In this document: positions 13,526 through 26,076 of the stretch, piece by piece | Layout: each line of letters opens with the position of its first letter | How positions within the stretch are numbered: position 1 is the first letter of the stretch | Assembly: GCA_004794655.1 (NCBI GenBank) | Contig: SMMW01000090.1 | Location: 2,288,246 to 2,352,245, forward strand | Direction: 5' to 3' | Length of the DNA stretch: 64,000 nucleotides | From: Marisa cornuarietis | Lineage: Eukaryota; Mollusca; Gastropoda; Architaenioglossa; Ampullariidae | The notes under the pieces: model-generated | The model's database searches: none | What the model saw: only the letters and a program-made list of their open reading frames with translations | Told to the model about the DNA's origin: nothing | Translations under genes and position numbers: made by a program

Positions 13526-14270
13526 TTATTTATTTAATTACACTTTTTAAGAGTATTCAAAGCAAGTGCAACTTTCTCTGTAGACAATCATCCTGATCAT
13601 AAGCATAGCAGTGCCGACTCTCTGTTTTTCGTCGAAATTAATTTCTAAAAATAGTTTCTTCTATATTGTTTGATAAAAGTTTGATAGATTTCAAGAGCCT
13701 TGAGGGACAGAGATAAATGAAAGAAAGAAATAAAAGGGCAAAATCCGATTTTATAAGTCTTGTGTATTCTTTTATAAACGCCTGTGTTGCTCTGAAATGT
13801 TCGTGAATTAAGGAGAAATAATCAGATGGCAGAATAAGGAAAGAAGAGTTGGTAGGGAAACAGAGATTCTCGCTGTCACTATAAAACATTATCTTTTATT
13901 CAGGAAAACGCAGTCTCATTGTCAGGGAAGTGTAGAATTTGTTGGTTACTATTACAGTTTTATTGTCACTTACAGCACAAAATCTCATCGCCACGATTCC
14001 ATTCTTATAATCACTACAACAAACATACCCGCCACCTACCCACCATGGAATCCTTTAAACGTGTACACCTGTCCCATGAGCATTATTCCTAACAACAGTC
14101 CATATAATGCTGATTCACCTTCTAACCCTTTATTTTACTTTTGCCGCCTGTTGACTAGTCCGCGTCCTCGCCAGATTCTCAAAACTCTCCATTCTTACTG
14201 TTTGTTCCCTGATTCCTCTTTGTGTCTTCTATGTTTGTCTTGATTACTTGTCTGCACGTCTGTTTACCCC

Positions 14271-14375
14271 TCCGTCCTTCGTATGCTGTCCGTCTTCTTG
14301 TCTCCAGCACTGAGAGCATGCTCCTTCATGACCGTGATAATGCGCTATATAAGTCACCCATTTATTATTATTATC
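14271..14375 (+). repeat. SINE/LINE 3' tail, copy 3
   Basis: Blocks CGTCCTTCGTATGCTGTCC, GCACTGAGAGCATGCTC and ATGCGCTATATAAGTC, ending in an ATT trinucleotide run. Same family as 5841-5970. Confidence 0.6.
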
Positions 14376-14428
14376 AGGAAAACACAGACTCGATGTTTGT
14401 CAGGAAAATAAAGAAGAAGAAGAAGAAA

Positions 14429-14437
14429 GAAGAAGAA

Positions 14438-14526
<89 letters not shown>
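14429..14526. repeat. GAT trinucleotide microsatellite
   Basis: About 30 uninterrupted GAT units preceded by GAA units. The poly-Asp frame through it is not taken as a gene. Confidence 0.95.
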
Positions 14527-14527
<1 letters not shown>

Positions 14528-14639
14528 AAGCCCGTGGGCAAGAGTTTAAACAACCGGCTTGTACGTCAGGGAAACCACTTTTATTTATGTTATCGAGTTT
14601 ATTGTCATCGTTTTTTTATGACATTTACAGTATATCACT

Positions 14640-15117
14640 AAGATTTCTCTGTCTCTCTTTTTTTTTTCTTTCGCGCACTCCTCAGTGCAGAAAAGAGAAC
14701 TAATCTGACTAGCGTTGACACCCAGAGTCTGGTCGAGAGAAAAGTGAAACTCAGAACAATATATATTTACTCTGGAACAACATGTATTCGAGAAGAGTAT
14801 GTCAATATCTGGTTAATGACTAGCATAGTAGTTAACAATGTGATGCAGCGAGATTCGCATCCAGCCGGGGATAGGTAGGTGGGGTTAGGGAACTGATTTT
14901 TTTTCTGAAAGTCTGAATGTCAGTCGAGCTAATTTATTTCAAATACTTCACAAGGATATTAGCAAGTTCCACCTCACTTTTGAAACGAAGAACAGATTAT
15001 TACCATCGACTGGAAACGAAATGTCGCTATAAGCTCTTTAGTGGATATTTATGATAAACGTTTTTGCTTTTGGTAAACGCGAAAAACATGTGCTTCTTCT
15101 GTAAAATCACCTTTTCG
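14640..15117. other. Gene-free stretch
   Basis: AT-rich unique sequence. Nothing recognisable. Confidence 0.5.
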
Positions 15118-15122
15118 GTCAG

Positions 15123-15568
15123 TGTTGGTGTGCTACCCCATTTGTGGCCATTAAGGTCAGTGTTGGCACTCAAGGCCAGTGTTGGCTTTCTAGGCCGGTG
15201 CTGGCACTCACTGCCATGGGGCTGAGAGTCCAGGCTATAAAATCAGGGTGAGCAAGATATTTTCCACACAAAGCAACACTCGTAGACGGGACGGAGACCC
15301 AAACAGCGGAGTTCTACTTCAAAGCGAATGAAAACAGAGAGTGCAGCGAGTTCTCGAGATGAAGACCCTGCAGACGAGATTCTAGTTTCAGTTTCAGTTG
15401 CACAGGACTCATCAGTCGTGCAGTTACAGTCGAAATAAAAATTACTACTCGTGCAGTTTCAGTTACAGAAGACTCGCTAGTCGCACAGTTTCAGTTGGAT
15501 AAAAGACTCACTAGTTACTCACTAGTTCAGTTACACAGGACTCACGAGTTACAGAAACAAACACTAAC
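15123..15568 (+). mobile_element. Possible solo LTR
   Basis: The 446 bp segment starts TGTTGGTG and ends CACTAAC, which are imperfect inverted ends. It is flanked on both sides by GTCAG (15118-15122 and 15569-15573), the size of a typical retroviral-type target duplication. Inside are a TATAAA motif (about 15235), an AATAAA motif (about 15435), a short tandem repeat with the core GTCAGTGTTGG near the left end, and CAGTTTCAGTTACAG-type repeats to the right. No internal retrotransposon coding follows, so it would be a solo LTR. The left boundary lies within a local repeat, so the flanking match could be chance. Confidence 0.4.
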
Positions 15569-15573
15569 GTCAG

Positions 15574-16400
15574 TGGTACCAGTATGGAAAATAACCAAAA
15601 TAAAAGATGTCACTTCTTATAACGATTAGATTTACTGTTTGGGAAAAGTGACACCCGCTACCCGCCTTTCAACACATACTTACGAGCTCTTGGTGGTGAT
15701 ACTGCCATGTTGTAAGAATAACAGAGGTGAGCCACATGTGGTAAAACTCAAAGAACAAAAGAATAGAAAAAAGCCACGATTTTCACAAAATACCAGACTA
15801 ACATTGGTCCGAGTTTTAGAAAACCTTTGTTCACTTCCAGAGGAGAAAAAAAAAGCAGCAGAACGCAGGAAAGGGAGAAGGGTACCCTCCGTTTCACGCC
15901 ATTCTTCTCTCTCCCATCCTCGCTACTACTTCACATCAAGTTCTGGCAGGTTCCCAGTTGACGTAATGATCATCTAATTTCATAGTCAGTGCCATCAATT
16001 AAGTGCGATAGCCAATTAAGGTGGTTGTGTGAAATTAATAGCAGCCCTTCCCTTTCTCCTCGGTGCAAGGCGGAGAATAGAGAGATCAGCGCCAAGGTTG
16101 AGAGAGTCAAGACAGAAAGGGCGGGGAAGTCGAGGGGTAGGGCAGGAACTCTAAAGAAAGAGAGAATGAAATAAAGGGTTTGGATGGACCGAGAAAAATT
16201 GAGGCTTGAGGAATAGTGGGGGGAGGGGTTGGGACAAAGGAGGAAGGGGGGAGGAGGAAGATGGAGGCATGACGAGTGAGGGCAGAGAGAGAGAGAGGGT
16301 GTGAAAGAGAGAGAGCAGGACGAGAAGAAAGGGAGGCAATCGATTCTCATTGGAGAGCAGACCTCCGGAGGAGCGTTGGGAGGCGCGGCCTCAATGATAC
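15574..16400. other. Gene-free stretch upstream of the homeobox gene
   Basis: Purine-rich on the plus strand between about 16060 and 16350 (GAGA-type runs). No exon is supported. The frames on either strand are low-complexity. Confidence 0.5.
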
Positions 16401-16935
16401 AGCAGCATCGCGGAGGGCAAGCAGACTGCGTGAACACAAGTGGGCAGGACCGCGCGCGCTTCAAAGTGGTTAGGACCGCCCGCTACAGAAGCCGATTGTG
16501 GCCCCGGCACTCACCAAACAGACCTTCGAGGCGCCGCTGTCGACACATCGAGTGGGCGGGACTTCCCCTACCCACCCGTACACCCTCCTTGCTGCCTCTT
16601 TCTTAGCGCCCGTGTGTTTTAGTTGGCGGCGTTGAAGGCGAGGAAAGACTGATGCTCTGAGGTGGTTTGGACTGTCGGTACCGTGCTGACGATGAAGCGA
16701 TGAACGTAAGACTCGGCGGAGGAGAGAAGAGTTGTCTTTGAGAAAAAAAAATTGTTTTGGTTTGGCTTTGGCTGGACTGCACGGAAAAGAGGCGGGGTTT
16801 TTTTTGCAATCAGGCGTGTGTAGGTCGTCCAGTTTAAAGCCAGTTTCTAGGTTAAAGTCAGTTGTACTCCTCGCGCTCCCGCACCACCGCTTGGGCCAGG
16901 GACAGTGGGTCCTGTAGCCTCTGCGTGCTGCCGGC
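16401..16935 (+). promoter_or_regulatory. Probable 5' UTR / promoter of the NK1 gene
   Basis: This GC-richer stretch lies directly upstream of the NK1 start codon. It has no long plus-strand coding frame and no TATA box near an obvious start site. The role is inferred only from position; the transcription start cannot be placed from sequence alone. Confidence 0.35.
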
Positions 16936-18007
16936 ATGGAAAGGCTCAATGACCACGGGGTGAGAAAAGCCAACGGAAGTGGTGGACGAGGGTCTGGTGG
17001 CTTTGTTGGAGGATGTGGCGGTGGAAGCAGCAGCAGCAGCAACAACACCAGCAGCAAAAGCAGCAGCTCCATTTCTAACGGCGGCGCCCCCAGTCTCAGC
17101 GGAAGTCACCACATTGTCGGCCTTGCCATGACCAGCAGAAGCAGTGCCAGCAACAACTGCAACGGCCGCATGGTGCTGCTGATGGGGGGAGGGAGTAGAG
17201 GGGTTGCTATGGTGACGGAGGACAATATCGGTGCTGTGAACTTGTCGATGACATCCGCCTCTTCGTGCGGAGCCTTGACAGTAGCGTCATCATCATCATC
17301 ATCATCATCATCGTCGTCGTCGTCATCATTAGGAACAACGACAGCGACTCCGGCAACAGCAGGCCCCTTAACCCTAACGTCATCGCAGCCACTGGTGTCT
17401 TCCTCTTCGTTGATGGCTTGCGACCTGCCGACCACCCTAGCCCTCAGCCGGCTTTCATCGCCCTTGTCATCAACATCATCGGCTTCGGCGACGACGACCC
17501 GGCCATCGCTGTCGTCAGCCATGACGTCGATCATGTCGTTGCGAGCAGGTCCGTTGTCGCCCCGAGAACTGAAACCTGTGCGTCCTAGCGCCTCTCCCAA
17601 GCGGATGTACATCGATAACACGGACGATGAGGACACAGACGATCATTATCACAACTGCGAGGATGAGGACGATGATGACTCGCGTGCACGATGTGAGCAC
17701 AGCCCCCGGGTGGGGCCCGAAGGGGCCCAGGGAGGGACAGACAGTGGCGACGAGGAGAGTCGAGAGGCCCGGGTGCGAGAAAGACTGTCCCCTCAGGCAC
17801 CCTCGGGTGGCCGCGACGGCGCTCCCGACGAGGGCCGGGTGGCCGGGTCGCCCGGACTCCCCAAAGTCCAGCCCACGCCTTTCAGTGTTGTGGACATTCT
17901 CAGCCCGTCCAAATTTACTGGTAGTGGAGCGAGCAGAAGCCGGGTATGGCACCCCTGGGGAGATCGACCGTCTCCAGGCGCTATCAGATCGGGGGACTCC
18001 GATTCTG
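16936..18007 (+). CDS. NK1-class homeobox gene, coding exon 1
   Basis: This exon encodes the N-terminal 357 residues plus one base of a predicted 551-residue transcription factor. The ATG lies in a good context (GGCATGG). The exon ends in a GT donor at 18008, and its phase fits exon 2 at 26855 exactly, rebuilding a glycine codon. The N-terminal half is low complexity: Ser/Asn runs at residues about 30-52 and 14 consecutive serines at about 118-131 encoded by TCA/TCG. An acidic Asp/Glu tract follows at about 227-249. Residues 314-329 (TPFSVVDILSPSKFTG) match the EH1/TN-type motif of NK1 proteins, which in this family recruits Groucho-type co-repressors. Function by family: a nuclear DNA-binding repressor in neural or mesodermal patterning. 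The start is the first ATG of the frame; a longer N-terminus from an upstream exon cannot be excluded. Confidence 0.85.
17287..17328 (+). repeat. Coding TCA/TCG serine repeat
   Basis: Fourteen consecutive serine codons (TCA x8, TCG x4, TCA x2) lie within exon 1 of the NK1 gene. The complement gives the poly-Asp frame on the minus strand, which is a shadow. Confidence 0.9.
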
Positions 18008-18989
18008 GTAGGTTGTGTGTGCGTGAGTGCGCGTGCATGCGTGCCTTAGTGTGCATGTGCGTGTGTGTGTGAGAGAGAGAAAGATAGAGAGATCACTATT
18101 ATGAGTGTGTTTATGATAAGGAGGTGACTATCTAAAAGCATGCATGTACATTCGGGTATGTGTGTCCGCATATGTATGTTTCTGAAGATTCATTTATCTG
18201 TGCAGCATGAAAAATGACTTGTAAAGCTAGTTACAGAAGACATCTGACTTACTATGACTTACACTGAGCAGTTTGTTGTAGCTGTTCCTCTTTGACTACT
18301 AAAGATGGCAATTAATAAGAATACAACAAACACCCTTTCAATAAATTTATAATATATATAAGAGAGAGAGAGAGAGAAATAACAAAAAAGGAGAGAGAAG
18401 CATATGTTCAAGTGAACATTTTCGCGCGGCGCTGGAGGATTATAATATTTACTAATGTAAGACACTGATAGTATGTAACATTTAACATCCGGTGGATGAT
18501 GTAGACATTGAGAAAACTATTTTTAAAATTATAATTTTGTCCGCCATCGGTAAATCACTCATTCTAAGTAAATTAAAGAAGTATTCGACCTATTTTTATC
18601 CCTTGTGATAAGAATGAACGCGATAACTGTGACCAAAATAAATCATCATTACACAACTGATGGGATACTTGATAGGATACTTGAATTTATAATATACCCT
18701 GACTGACGATTTTTTCTAGAAAATGACGGTAACATAAAGAAAAAGCAGAGAAAGTGAAGGTGTTTTGCCTTGTATCCCGACACTTCTCTCTTTGTATGAA
18801 AAACATTCTCCTCTCTGGTTAAAACTTTCCACTTCTTGATCTTATGCCTTAAATCACAAAATCACTTCTGCTAAGTAGCCGACTTCAAATTATTAACTGG
18901 AGTATTCAAAGGGCAGAGAGCGAGAAAGAAAGAGGCAGAGACAGAGAGAGAAGAGGAGGATGAAAGAAAATGTACTCAGACGTAGCTAC

Positions 18990-18993
<4 letters not shown>

Positions 18994-19043
<50 letters not shown>
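18994..19043. repeat. GT microsatellite
   Basis: Pure GT run of about 25 units inside the NK1 intron. Confidence 0.95.
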
Positions 19044-19044
<1 letters not shown>

Positions 19045-22000
19045 CACTTCTGTGCCATCACTTTCTATCCCCCACGCTGCCCTTAATTCTTACCACTGCT
19101 ATCAATTATGACAGCTGTGTAACAAAATCAGTTGTAGTTGCCTCAGTACAACTCAAAAAAGAAAACCAACATCAAAATTTGAAAACGAAAATAATCACAC
19201 AAATAGACTGTCCCCCTGAACATACTATTTGTAAACCATCTGTTTCCCGTAAACAAAATATAAAAAAAAACAAATGTGTGCGAACAAGATCGCTGTGGGT
19301 GGATGGAGAGTAGTGTGCAAAATAAATTTCACTCATTGGATGAATATCAAATAGAAAAAAAGATGAAAAGGGTAGGAAAATGTTTCTCTTCCCTTAAGCC
19401 CTGAAGTCTCTCTGGAAAGTGTTTCCCCCATAAATCCAAATTGCCAACCATCTGCTGAGATCTCAATGGTGGAATTTTCTTGAGAAAGGAGGAGGCTGAG
19501 CTTTTGATGGTGGCGCCCTCTTGTGTGTGTGTGTGTGTGTGTGTGTGCTTATAGATTCAGACTTTTCCCTTAATTTTTGCACCCAGCAGAGATTTACCCA
19601 GCCGCGTGTGGGTTTCTCGTTACCTCCCCTAGTCTGCTTTTTCACCACATCAGTTATCCCCCCTCCCAACTCCCCACTCTCCTCGTCCCCACGTTTCCCT
19701 GTCCTCCCCTGCGAGCTCCGTGAAGTGTATTTATTTTCCTAATGACCAGGTCCTCACTGCCGCGATGTAAAATAATTAGGTGTTAATTTTATCATAACTT
19801 CTTCAAAGTGGAAATATTTAGGCAGAACCTTCTTTCTGTTTGTTGACATCTTTACAGTGATGCCTGTCGTTACTGTTAAAAAAACTGCGGAGAAGGTTTT
19901 TTTATTGGTCTCATTTCGGATGACTGGATTAATTTGTCAACATTCTATACATCATCAAGACACATCAGAAACAGCAAACAGGCTTCACTAACTCTAAATG
20001 AGTTTAATTTAACGTCTGGAAAGCAAAACCGTTTAGTTTGCAGTGCTTTGGTATACAACTCCACGTTTTTCGCTAGATAAAGACTTTATTGAAGAACATC
20101 CTGCGATGAATATGGATCCACTTCACTGAAGTCCTTTAGCGACGCCAGGGTGCTTCTAGAATGGCGGGATGGACTAGGAACTTTTTTCTGTCTGTTCCTA
20201 CTTTCACTAAATAGCGGAATTCCTTTTCTCATACAAGAAAAGTCTGTTCAGAAGATTGCCAAGTCTCGAATAAGTGGCATAAAATAAGTGATTCATTAGG
20301 TCAAAAATAAGGACACATCTATTCATATCATCGTTTTTATCATTACGTTTCGTGAACTTTTTAATTTTAATTTTTTTTATTTTTCTTTCTTCTATATTCT
20401 AATGAGACCGGCAGTTACCCGAAGAGTTTTATTAATTTTTATTTTTCCATTCCATTTCACTGTACTTATTCATGTCTGTCTTCTGCCTTAGTTCTTACTC
20501 TGTGGAGTATCCATACAGTGGAGAGAGTACACAATACCCTCTCTTGGGACTATACGCAATACCCTTGTTCCTGTGAGCTCATTACTTGTTTATCCGTTAA
20601 AAAATAATGTTTGTTCAGAGATTAATCAGTTTAAAGTGTATGAGCACTATTCACTTCTGGTCCTCGTTGGCTACTATCATCGATTCTGGACACTATCTGA
20701 AGATAATTGCTATGTCAAACTTTAAAGAAAATGTCTTTCAAAAATCAAGGGAACATCGTCGTGTTGTCTATCAGTCCAGCTAACAATGGAGTTGGAATCC
20801 ACAGATAACTCGCTTGTCTGCGACGACAATACCATGTTCATTTCATGGAAGAAACAAATTACTTGTACGAAATTGCTTCGTCCTTGCGAAAACCGCTTTG
20901 TCTGTCTTGCTGTAAAAATCCTCCAGTCGGTCTGGTACAAAACGCTTTGTCTCATCTAATTGAACCATACCTCGTCTACCACTAGAACAAAAAAAAAAAA
21001 AAATACAATGTCTACCGCTAGAACAAAAATACCTCGTCAATCATAGCCCAGGACTATTTGGTTTCATCATGTGCGTGGCTACTTGCACTATGTCCGCACT
21101 GTTTTGTAACCCCGTCCCACGCAATCCACAGACCCTCTTCATCAACATTTATATCAAACACAGCTTCGTACTCTACCCACCAGAGGACCATTTTATCTGG
21201 TCCTTTATTAAAGGGCTTCTTAGCGAAATAAATATTGACAAAAGTGTGATTAAGTTTAACAAATTTGTGACGAGGCAGCCATAGAACAAAATGTCAAACC
21301 GAATCACATATTCTTAGCAGGTTAAGAAAGGCCTTCAGACTTCAGATGGACTTAACTTCTATACTGGTTTGCAGGACCCCCATCGCCCTACCGTGGCCGC
21401 CTCACACATCAGAATGGCAGATTGAGTCCTAAAGGCTATTTGTAATAAAAAAAATTGTAAACAAGTAATGTGGCAAACATTTTGCATGACATCTACATGA
21501 GCAAATTTGTCAAATTTAGGTAAACGTTCGTCCAAATCTGTCACATATGTGACCATGTGTCAACATCTTGCATGACAGTCATAGAACACATTCGCCGAAC
21601 AGACATATTTGACAATCTTTGTCTTAGTATACCCTTCTCTTATACAAACAATCTCACAGACCGAGCATGCTTATTAGCTCGGATACGGTAAGCTGCTCCA
21701 TTCCCTGCATTCTTCGCTCCCCCCGGTCCCTGTGCGCGTGCACCAATTGATGATGTGCAGGTAGTGTGTTCTCCTGATGTCAGCGGATCCAAGCATCCAT
21801 CTGTTCGTTGCCTTGCAGCAGAAGCAATACCCAATGTTAATGGCCGTTAACATAGCTTGCCATTGTACATTAGCTTCTCCCCTCTAGCAACCCTCGTTCG
21901 GACGACTTACGAGCGACCTGGAGTAAAAACACAGATATCTTCTTATGACGGAAAGCTCTCGCTGTGCTGATGTTATCACACGCATCGCCCTCAATAAACA

Positions 22001-22394
22001 GAACGCTTAACACGTTACCGGGGTTAAGGAAATAATAAACTCGAGATAAATAATGCGTTTTCTTTGTGATGGACAAACTTCACAGAATTAACTTCTCTTC
22101 GCGTGTTTTAATCTCTTCCAGACACTCGCTTGCTTACACCGGCAATAGACGGTGGTCGTCCGCACAATCTCCCAGCTCCCCCCCCACAACCTCCTCTCTC
22201 CCCCACCCCCACCCCCCTCCCACAGTCCTTCACTTCCCAGCCGTGTGTAATCCTCTCCTTGAACCTGGAAAGAGGAACACCTGCTGAAATATCGAAGCGT
22301 GTCTTTGTTTGAAGTGGCGATACAGCTGTGAAAATAATTGACACTTAAATGAGTGTGGCAGGGAGGGTGCCGGCCGTCCTCAGTAGATTAAATT

Positions 22395-22650
22395 GTGCAC
22401 TTTGTCTCTCACGAAGAAGGACTCAACTGGCTCTTAATTACCTTGCAGGTGTTAAAAAAGCGATCGTGTCTTTCATGTCAAAGGCTTGTTGTATGTCGAG
22501 CTGGTTGTAGGTGCTTACGTCAGCCGCTGACGAGCCGAGCCGGGGGGGTTAACGGATTGAGGTTGGAGTTACGGACACGACTTTGTTGTTAGGTGTTAAT
22601 TAAACATATTTAGAATCGAATCCCCTGAGGATTATTACAATTACAGTGTT
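22395..22650. promoter_or_regulatory. Candidate intronic regulatory element
   Basis: Complex, non-repetitive sequence within the NK1 intron. It is richer in CG and in homeodomain-type cores (CTTAATTACC near 22433, GTTAATTAAAC near 22594) than the surrounding DNA. No coding frame fits. Conservation could not be tested, so this is a guess from composition and position. Confidence 0.3.
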
Positions 22651-24240
22651 AAAGTAGCGGACGTGCGAAGTGCAGAAAGAAGAGGATTAAAAACACAGGC
22701 AGGAATGAGTAAATCGAATTCCAAGGCATTTGTTCTCTCTCTCTATATATATATATATATAAATGTAAACAACAGCAGACACAAGGAGAAAACAGCTCTG
22801 GTAAGGATTAAAAAACAACAACAAAAACACGATGTAAGGAAAAACGTTGACGTAAGCGGCTGATGTAATTCCCTGAGCCAAACCGATTTCTCGACCAAAC
22901 AAATTTTCTCTCTGGACTTTTTTCTGTTAATTTTGTCTTTTTTTTGTAGGGAGGAGGAGGAGAAGAGACGATGGTTTTCTCTTAAGCGGGCATACTATGT
23001 GATGGGAGAGGGAAGATGATAAAACGTAGGCGAGTAAAAGTGTATATACGCGCACCCGTTTGATCTGTGTGACATACCCGATCCCTGGTCCATTGGCTCG
23101 TCCCTCACCAACCGCTGGTGTGAACTCCTGTCAATTACTGAACGTGTCCGATACTTCTGTCATAGAAAGACTTGCAGAGTAGGTACAGATGACAACTGAT
23201 AATTTAAACAAAGACTGATGTCTCAATATTAAAAGAAAAAAAGAAAAATCCCTCTGCCATTCGACCACCTCGGCCCTTTCGGATCGTATTCTTGCCGTTA
23301 TACACGGTTAATATTGCTGGTTTTGAAGGTCTCAAATGTCGACGCCTCAATCCAGTAGAGAAAAGACACACGTACATATTCATAGTCGAATGTATGGCCA
23401 CCGCCATCCTGTCGACTTTCCAACGCCCTCTTGTCGACTCCCCACTGCCCATGTTCTGACTTTACCACCTTTTATCCACACTTTTCGTCTCTTCTTTGTG
23501 GACTTTTCAACTATTTTATTTGGACTCTTGAGGCTAAGTTTGCTGCTCATCCATTCTGAACTTATTTGCTTGAACCTTCCAGCCCTCGTAATAAGCCCGT
23601 CCTGCTCGAGCGCTCATTATCAGCCCGTGTATTTCTTCAAGTCCGATATCACGTGCCTACCATTGTCCAGAGCTACAATATGGAGTTCACGGTGCTCTAT
23701 CTTGCAAACAGATCGAATGTTTTGCGGTAAACGCTCTTCAACTGGTCCGAAAGTAATTTTGCTGAATGACCAAATCTCTTATTTTGTAAACAAACAAATA
23801 GATCAATCAATGAATAAAGGCCAAAAAGTTCTATGGATTTTGCACTCCCGATCTCCGTCCACCCGAGCAACAGAACCTTTAGCTTTTGTTCGCCTGCCCT
23901 TGTCGACAGGGGCCATATTTTTTTTTTATTTTTCACAGTCCACACTGTCTCAGGCGGTCCCCTCCTCTCTGTGGGCCTGAGTAGCTGATAATTGTTTACG
24001 GAACACTCGTATGTGATAAAACAAAACGGCTGATTAGACGTCGCACCACGTACATGGTTTCCAGGCGTGTTTGTTTTCATGGTCTTTCCTCTGCTGTCTC
24101 TTTCCTTCCTTCCTTCCTTCCTTTCTTCTTTTTTTACTTTCGTTCCTTTCCTTTTCTCCTCACCTCTCACAGATCTTGGTTACAAAGGTTTATGTCAGAC
24201 GGAAAGAAAAAACTAATTTCTCCTTAGCAGATGAAGAGTG

Positions 24241-24241
<1 letters not shown>

Positions 24242-24302
<61 letters not shown>
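24242..24302. repeat. GT microsatellite
   Basis: Pure GT run of about 30 units. Confidence 0.95.
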
Positions 24303-24303
<1 letters not shown>

Positions 24304-25749
24304 CGGTTAGCAGAGCAGCAATTGTGACCAGGATTTTAAAAACTGTTACCTTTTTGTGATCTCTGGGGAATCTGCCAACGCAAAAGAATGAATTCCATCT
24401 TCCCTGATTCACTATAAATTATTTTGTCACTTATTCTTCAAGGTCCTCTCCAAAATCAGAGCACGAGTAGGATCATGATCATTTGATGCAGTTAACAATC
24501 TTCTCGAGATCCCACCCCAATCAAATAAATTGCTGGACAATATCTCAGAGTACTTTTCTGTACGTCAGACTCCTTCGTTGTATATCAGCTTCTTTCCTCT
24601 ATCAGTTGACCTTTCAACCCTCTGTGTTAGTATATCGACGCTCATGAACGTGCATCTAACGTTTGGTACAAGCGCATTTTCATGCCTGCCTCAAGCATGC
24701 TTATTTTGGCTACATAAAGTTGAAAAATATTAAGTTACAGTTTGAGTAAACTTCTTTCACCTACAACTAGCACACCTTACTCTTCTCGTACAAGAAGTAC
24801 AAATGATAAACGACAAAGTAGGTTGAATAACCAGACTCAAAAAAAATTGCAACTCATATTTGTTCACGGCAATTGCTATGTGAGCCAAATAACGTGTAAT
24901 TTAAGGCCCTCGATCTTTTTTAAGTGAAAAAGAGGAAAAAAATTAGAAAATAAGAAAAACAAATTATATGACTCAAGGGAAGTAAAAAGGCTTTGCGGAT
25001 TTTGCGATAAATCAATGAGACAGCACGTGCTGACACGTGCACACAGCTGTTGCAAACATGGGCTGATATCAGATCCATTAACCCATTAGCAAAGTCAACC
25101 ACAGAAGGAAACTTTTTACAGTTCTTTAAATCAGTTAAGGGACAAGCGTTCCAGGAAAGACGACTTTCCATTCAGAAAATTATCAGTTTGTGAAATATTT
25201 CAGAACGTTCTGATAACAAGACAAACACCTCGCGAAGACCCCGAAGCAGAGATAATGATGGCAGAAAGAAAGAAGAGGAAAGTCATCGACATTAATGCGT
25301 CGTCGCTTGTCAATGCCAGAGTCGTGCGCGTACATTTATTTATTTTTAGTTTTGTAGGTTCGCAAAATGGTATCCAAGGAATGCTTTTGTGTCAAACCAT
25401 TCGTTAAAGCGGTTATCGGAATATTTATTATTTTCTAAGACGGCAGGTTGTGATGAGATGTCAGATATGGAGCGATAAGAATTAATATGAATGGTTCAAG
25501 ACCATGTGGGGACAAGGCTCTGTTACTGTGCAGCCACAATCCACTAACAGCCTGGCTTCGGGAGGTTATAGGGAGGGTCTAAAGTCAGAAGCTGGCGTTT
25601 CCACGAATTCGATTTTTCTAGTAAACTCGACGAAAAATGTTGAGAAATAATACTTATTTGGATAGATGAAAACTTCTGCCTTCCCCTTCATGCAACTTAA
25701 AGCTCGTAAAGTCGATTGGGCTAGTTTATATGTGATGATTCAACAGAAC

Positions 25750-25750
<1 letters not shown>

Positions 25751-25783
<33 letters not shown>
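25751..25783. repeat. ATA trinucleotide microsatellite
   Basis: About ten ATA units followed by ACA units. Confidence 0.9.
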
Positions 25784-25785
<2 letters not shown>

Positions 25786-26003
25786 CAACAACTAAATGGA
25801 ACATTTGGAGTTAAAGAATACTGCCACGAGTGCAAAAAAGCAATCGTTTTCTAGTGATGTTTGTTTTATGTATGTTTTGTGTGTGTTTGCTGCAAACAAG
25901 TCGAACTTGAAATTAACGGTACTTATACACGTTATATCTCGTATAGGAACCTCAAAGAGAATTATAGAAATATTTCTGAGAAACCATAGATTTAAGAGAC
26001 GGC

Positions 26004-26004
<1 letters not shown>

Positions 26005-26074
<70 letters not shown>
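26005..26074. repeat. AC microsatellite
   Basis: Pure AC run of about 35 units. Confidence 0.95.

Positions 26075-26076
<2 letters not shown>

Noticed and set aside
14222..14641. 139-codon frame with a poly-Asp tract
   Set aside because: The Asp run is the GAT microsatellite, and the upstream part is the SINE/LINE tail.
16470..17636. Long minus-strand frames (200 and 176 codons) antisense to NK1 exon 1
   Set aside because: They are mirror images of the Ser/Asn-rich coding sequence, giving Leu- or Asp-runs, with no domain and no splice context.
23336..23980. 214-codon plus-strand frame in the NK1 intron
   Set aside because: No domain or composition typical of a real protein, and no supporting splice sites. 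A frame of this length can arise by chance in a 64 kb window.
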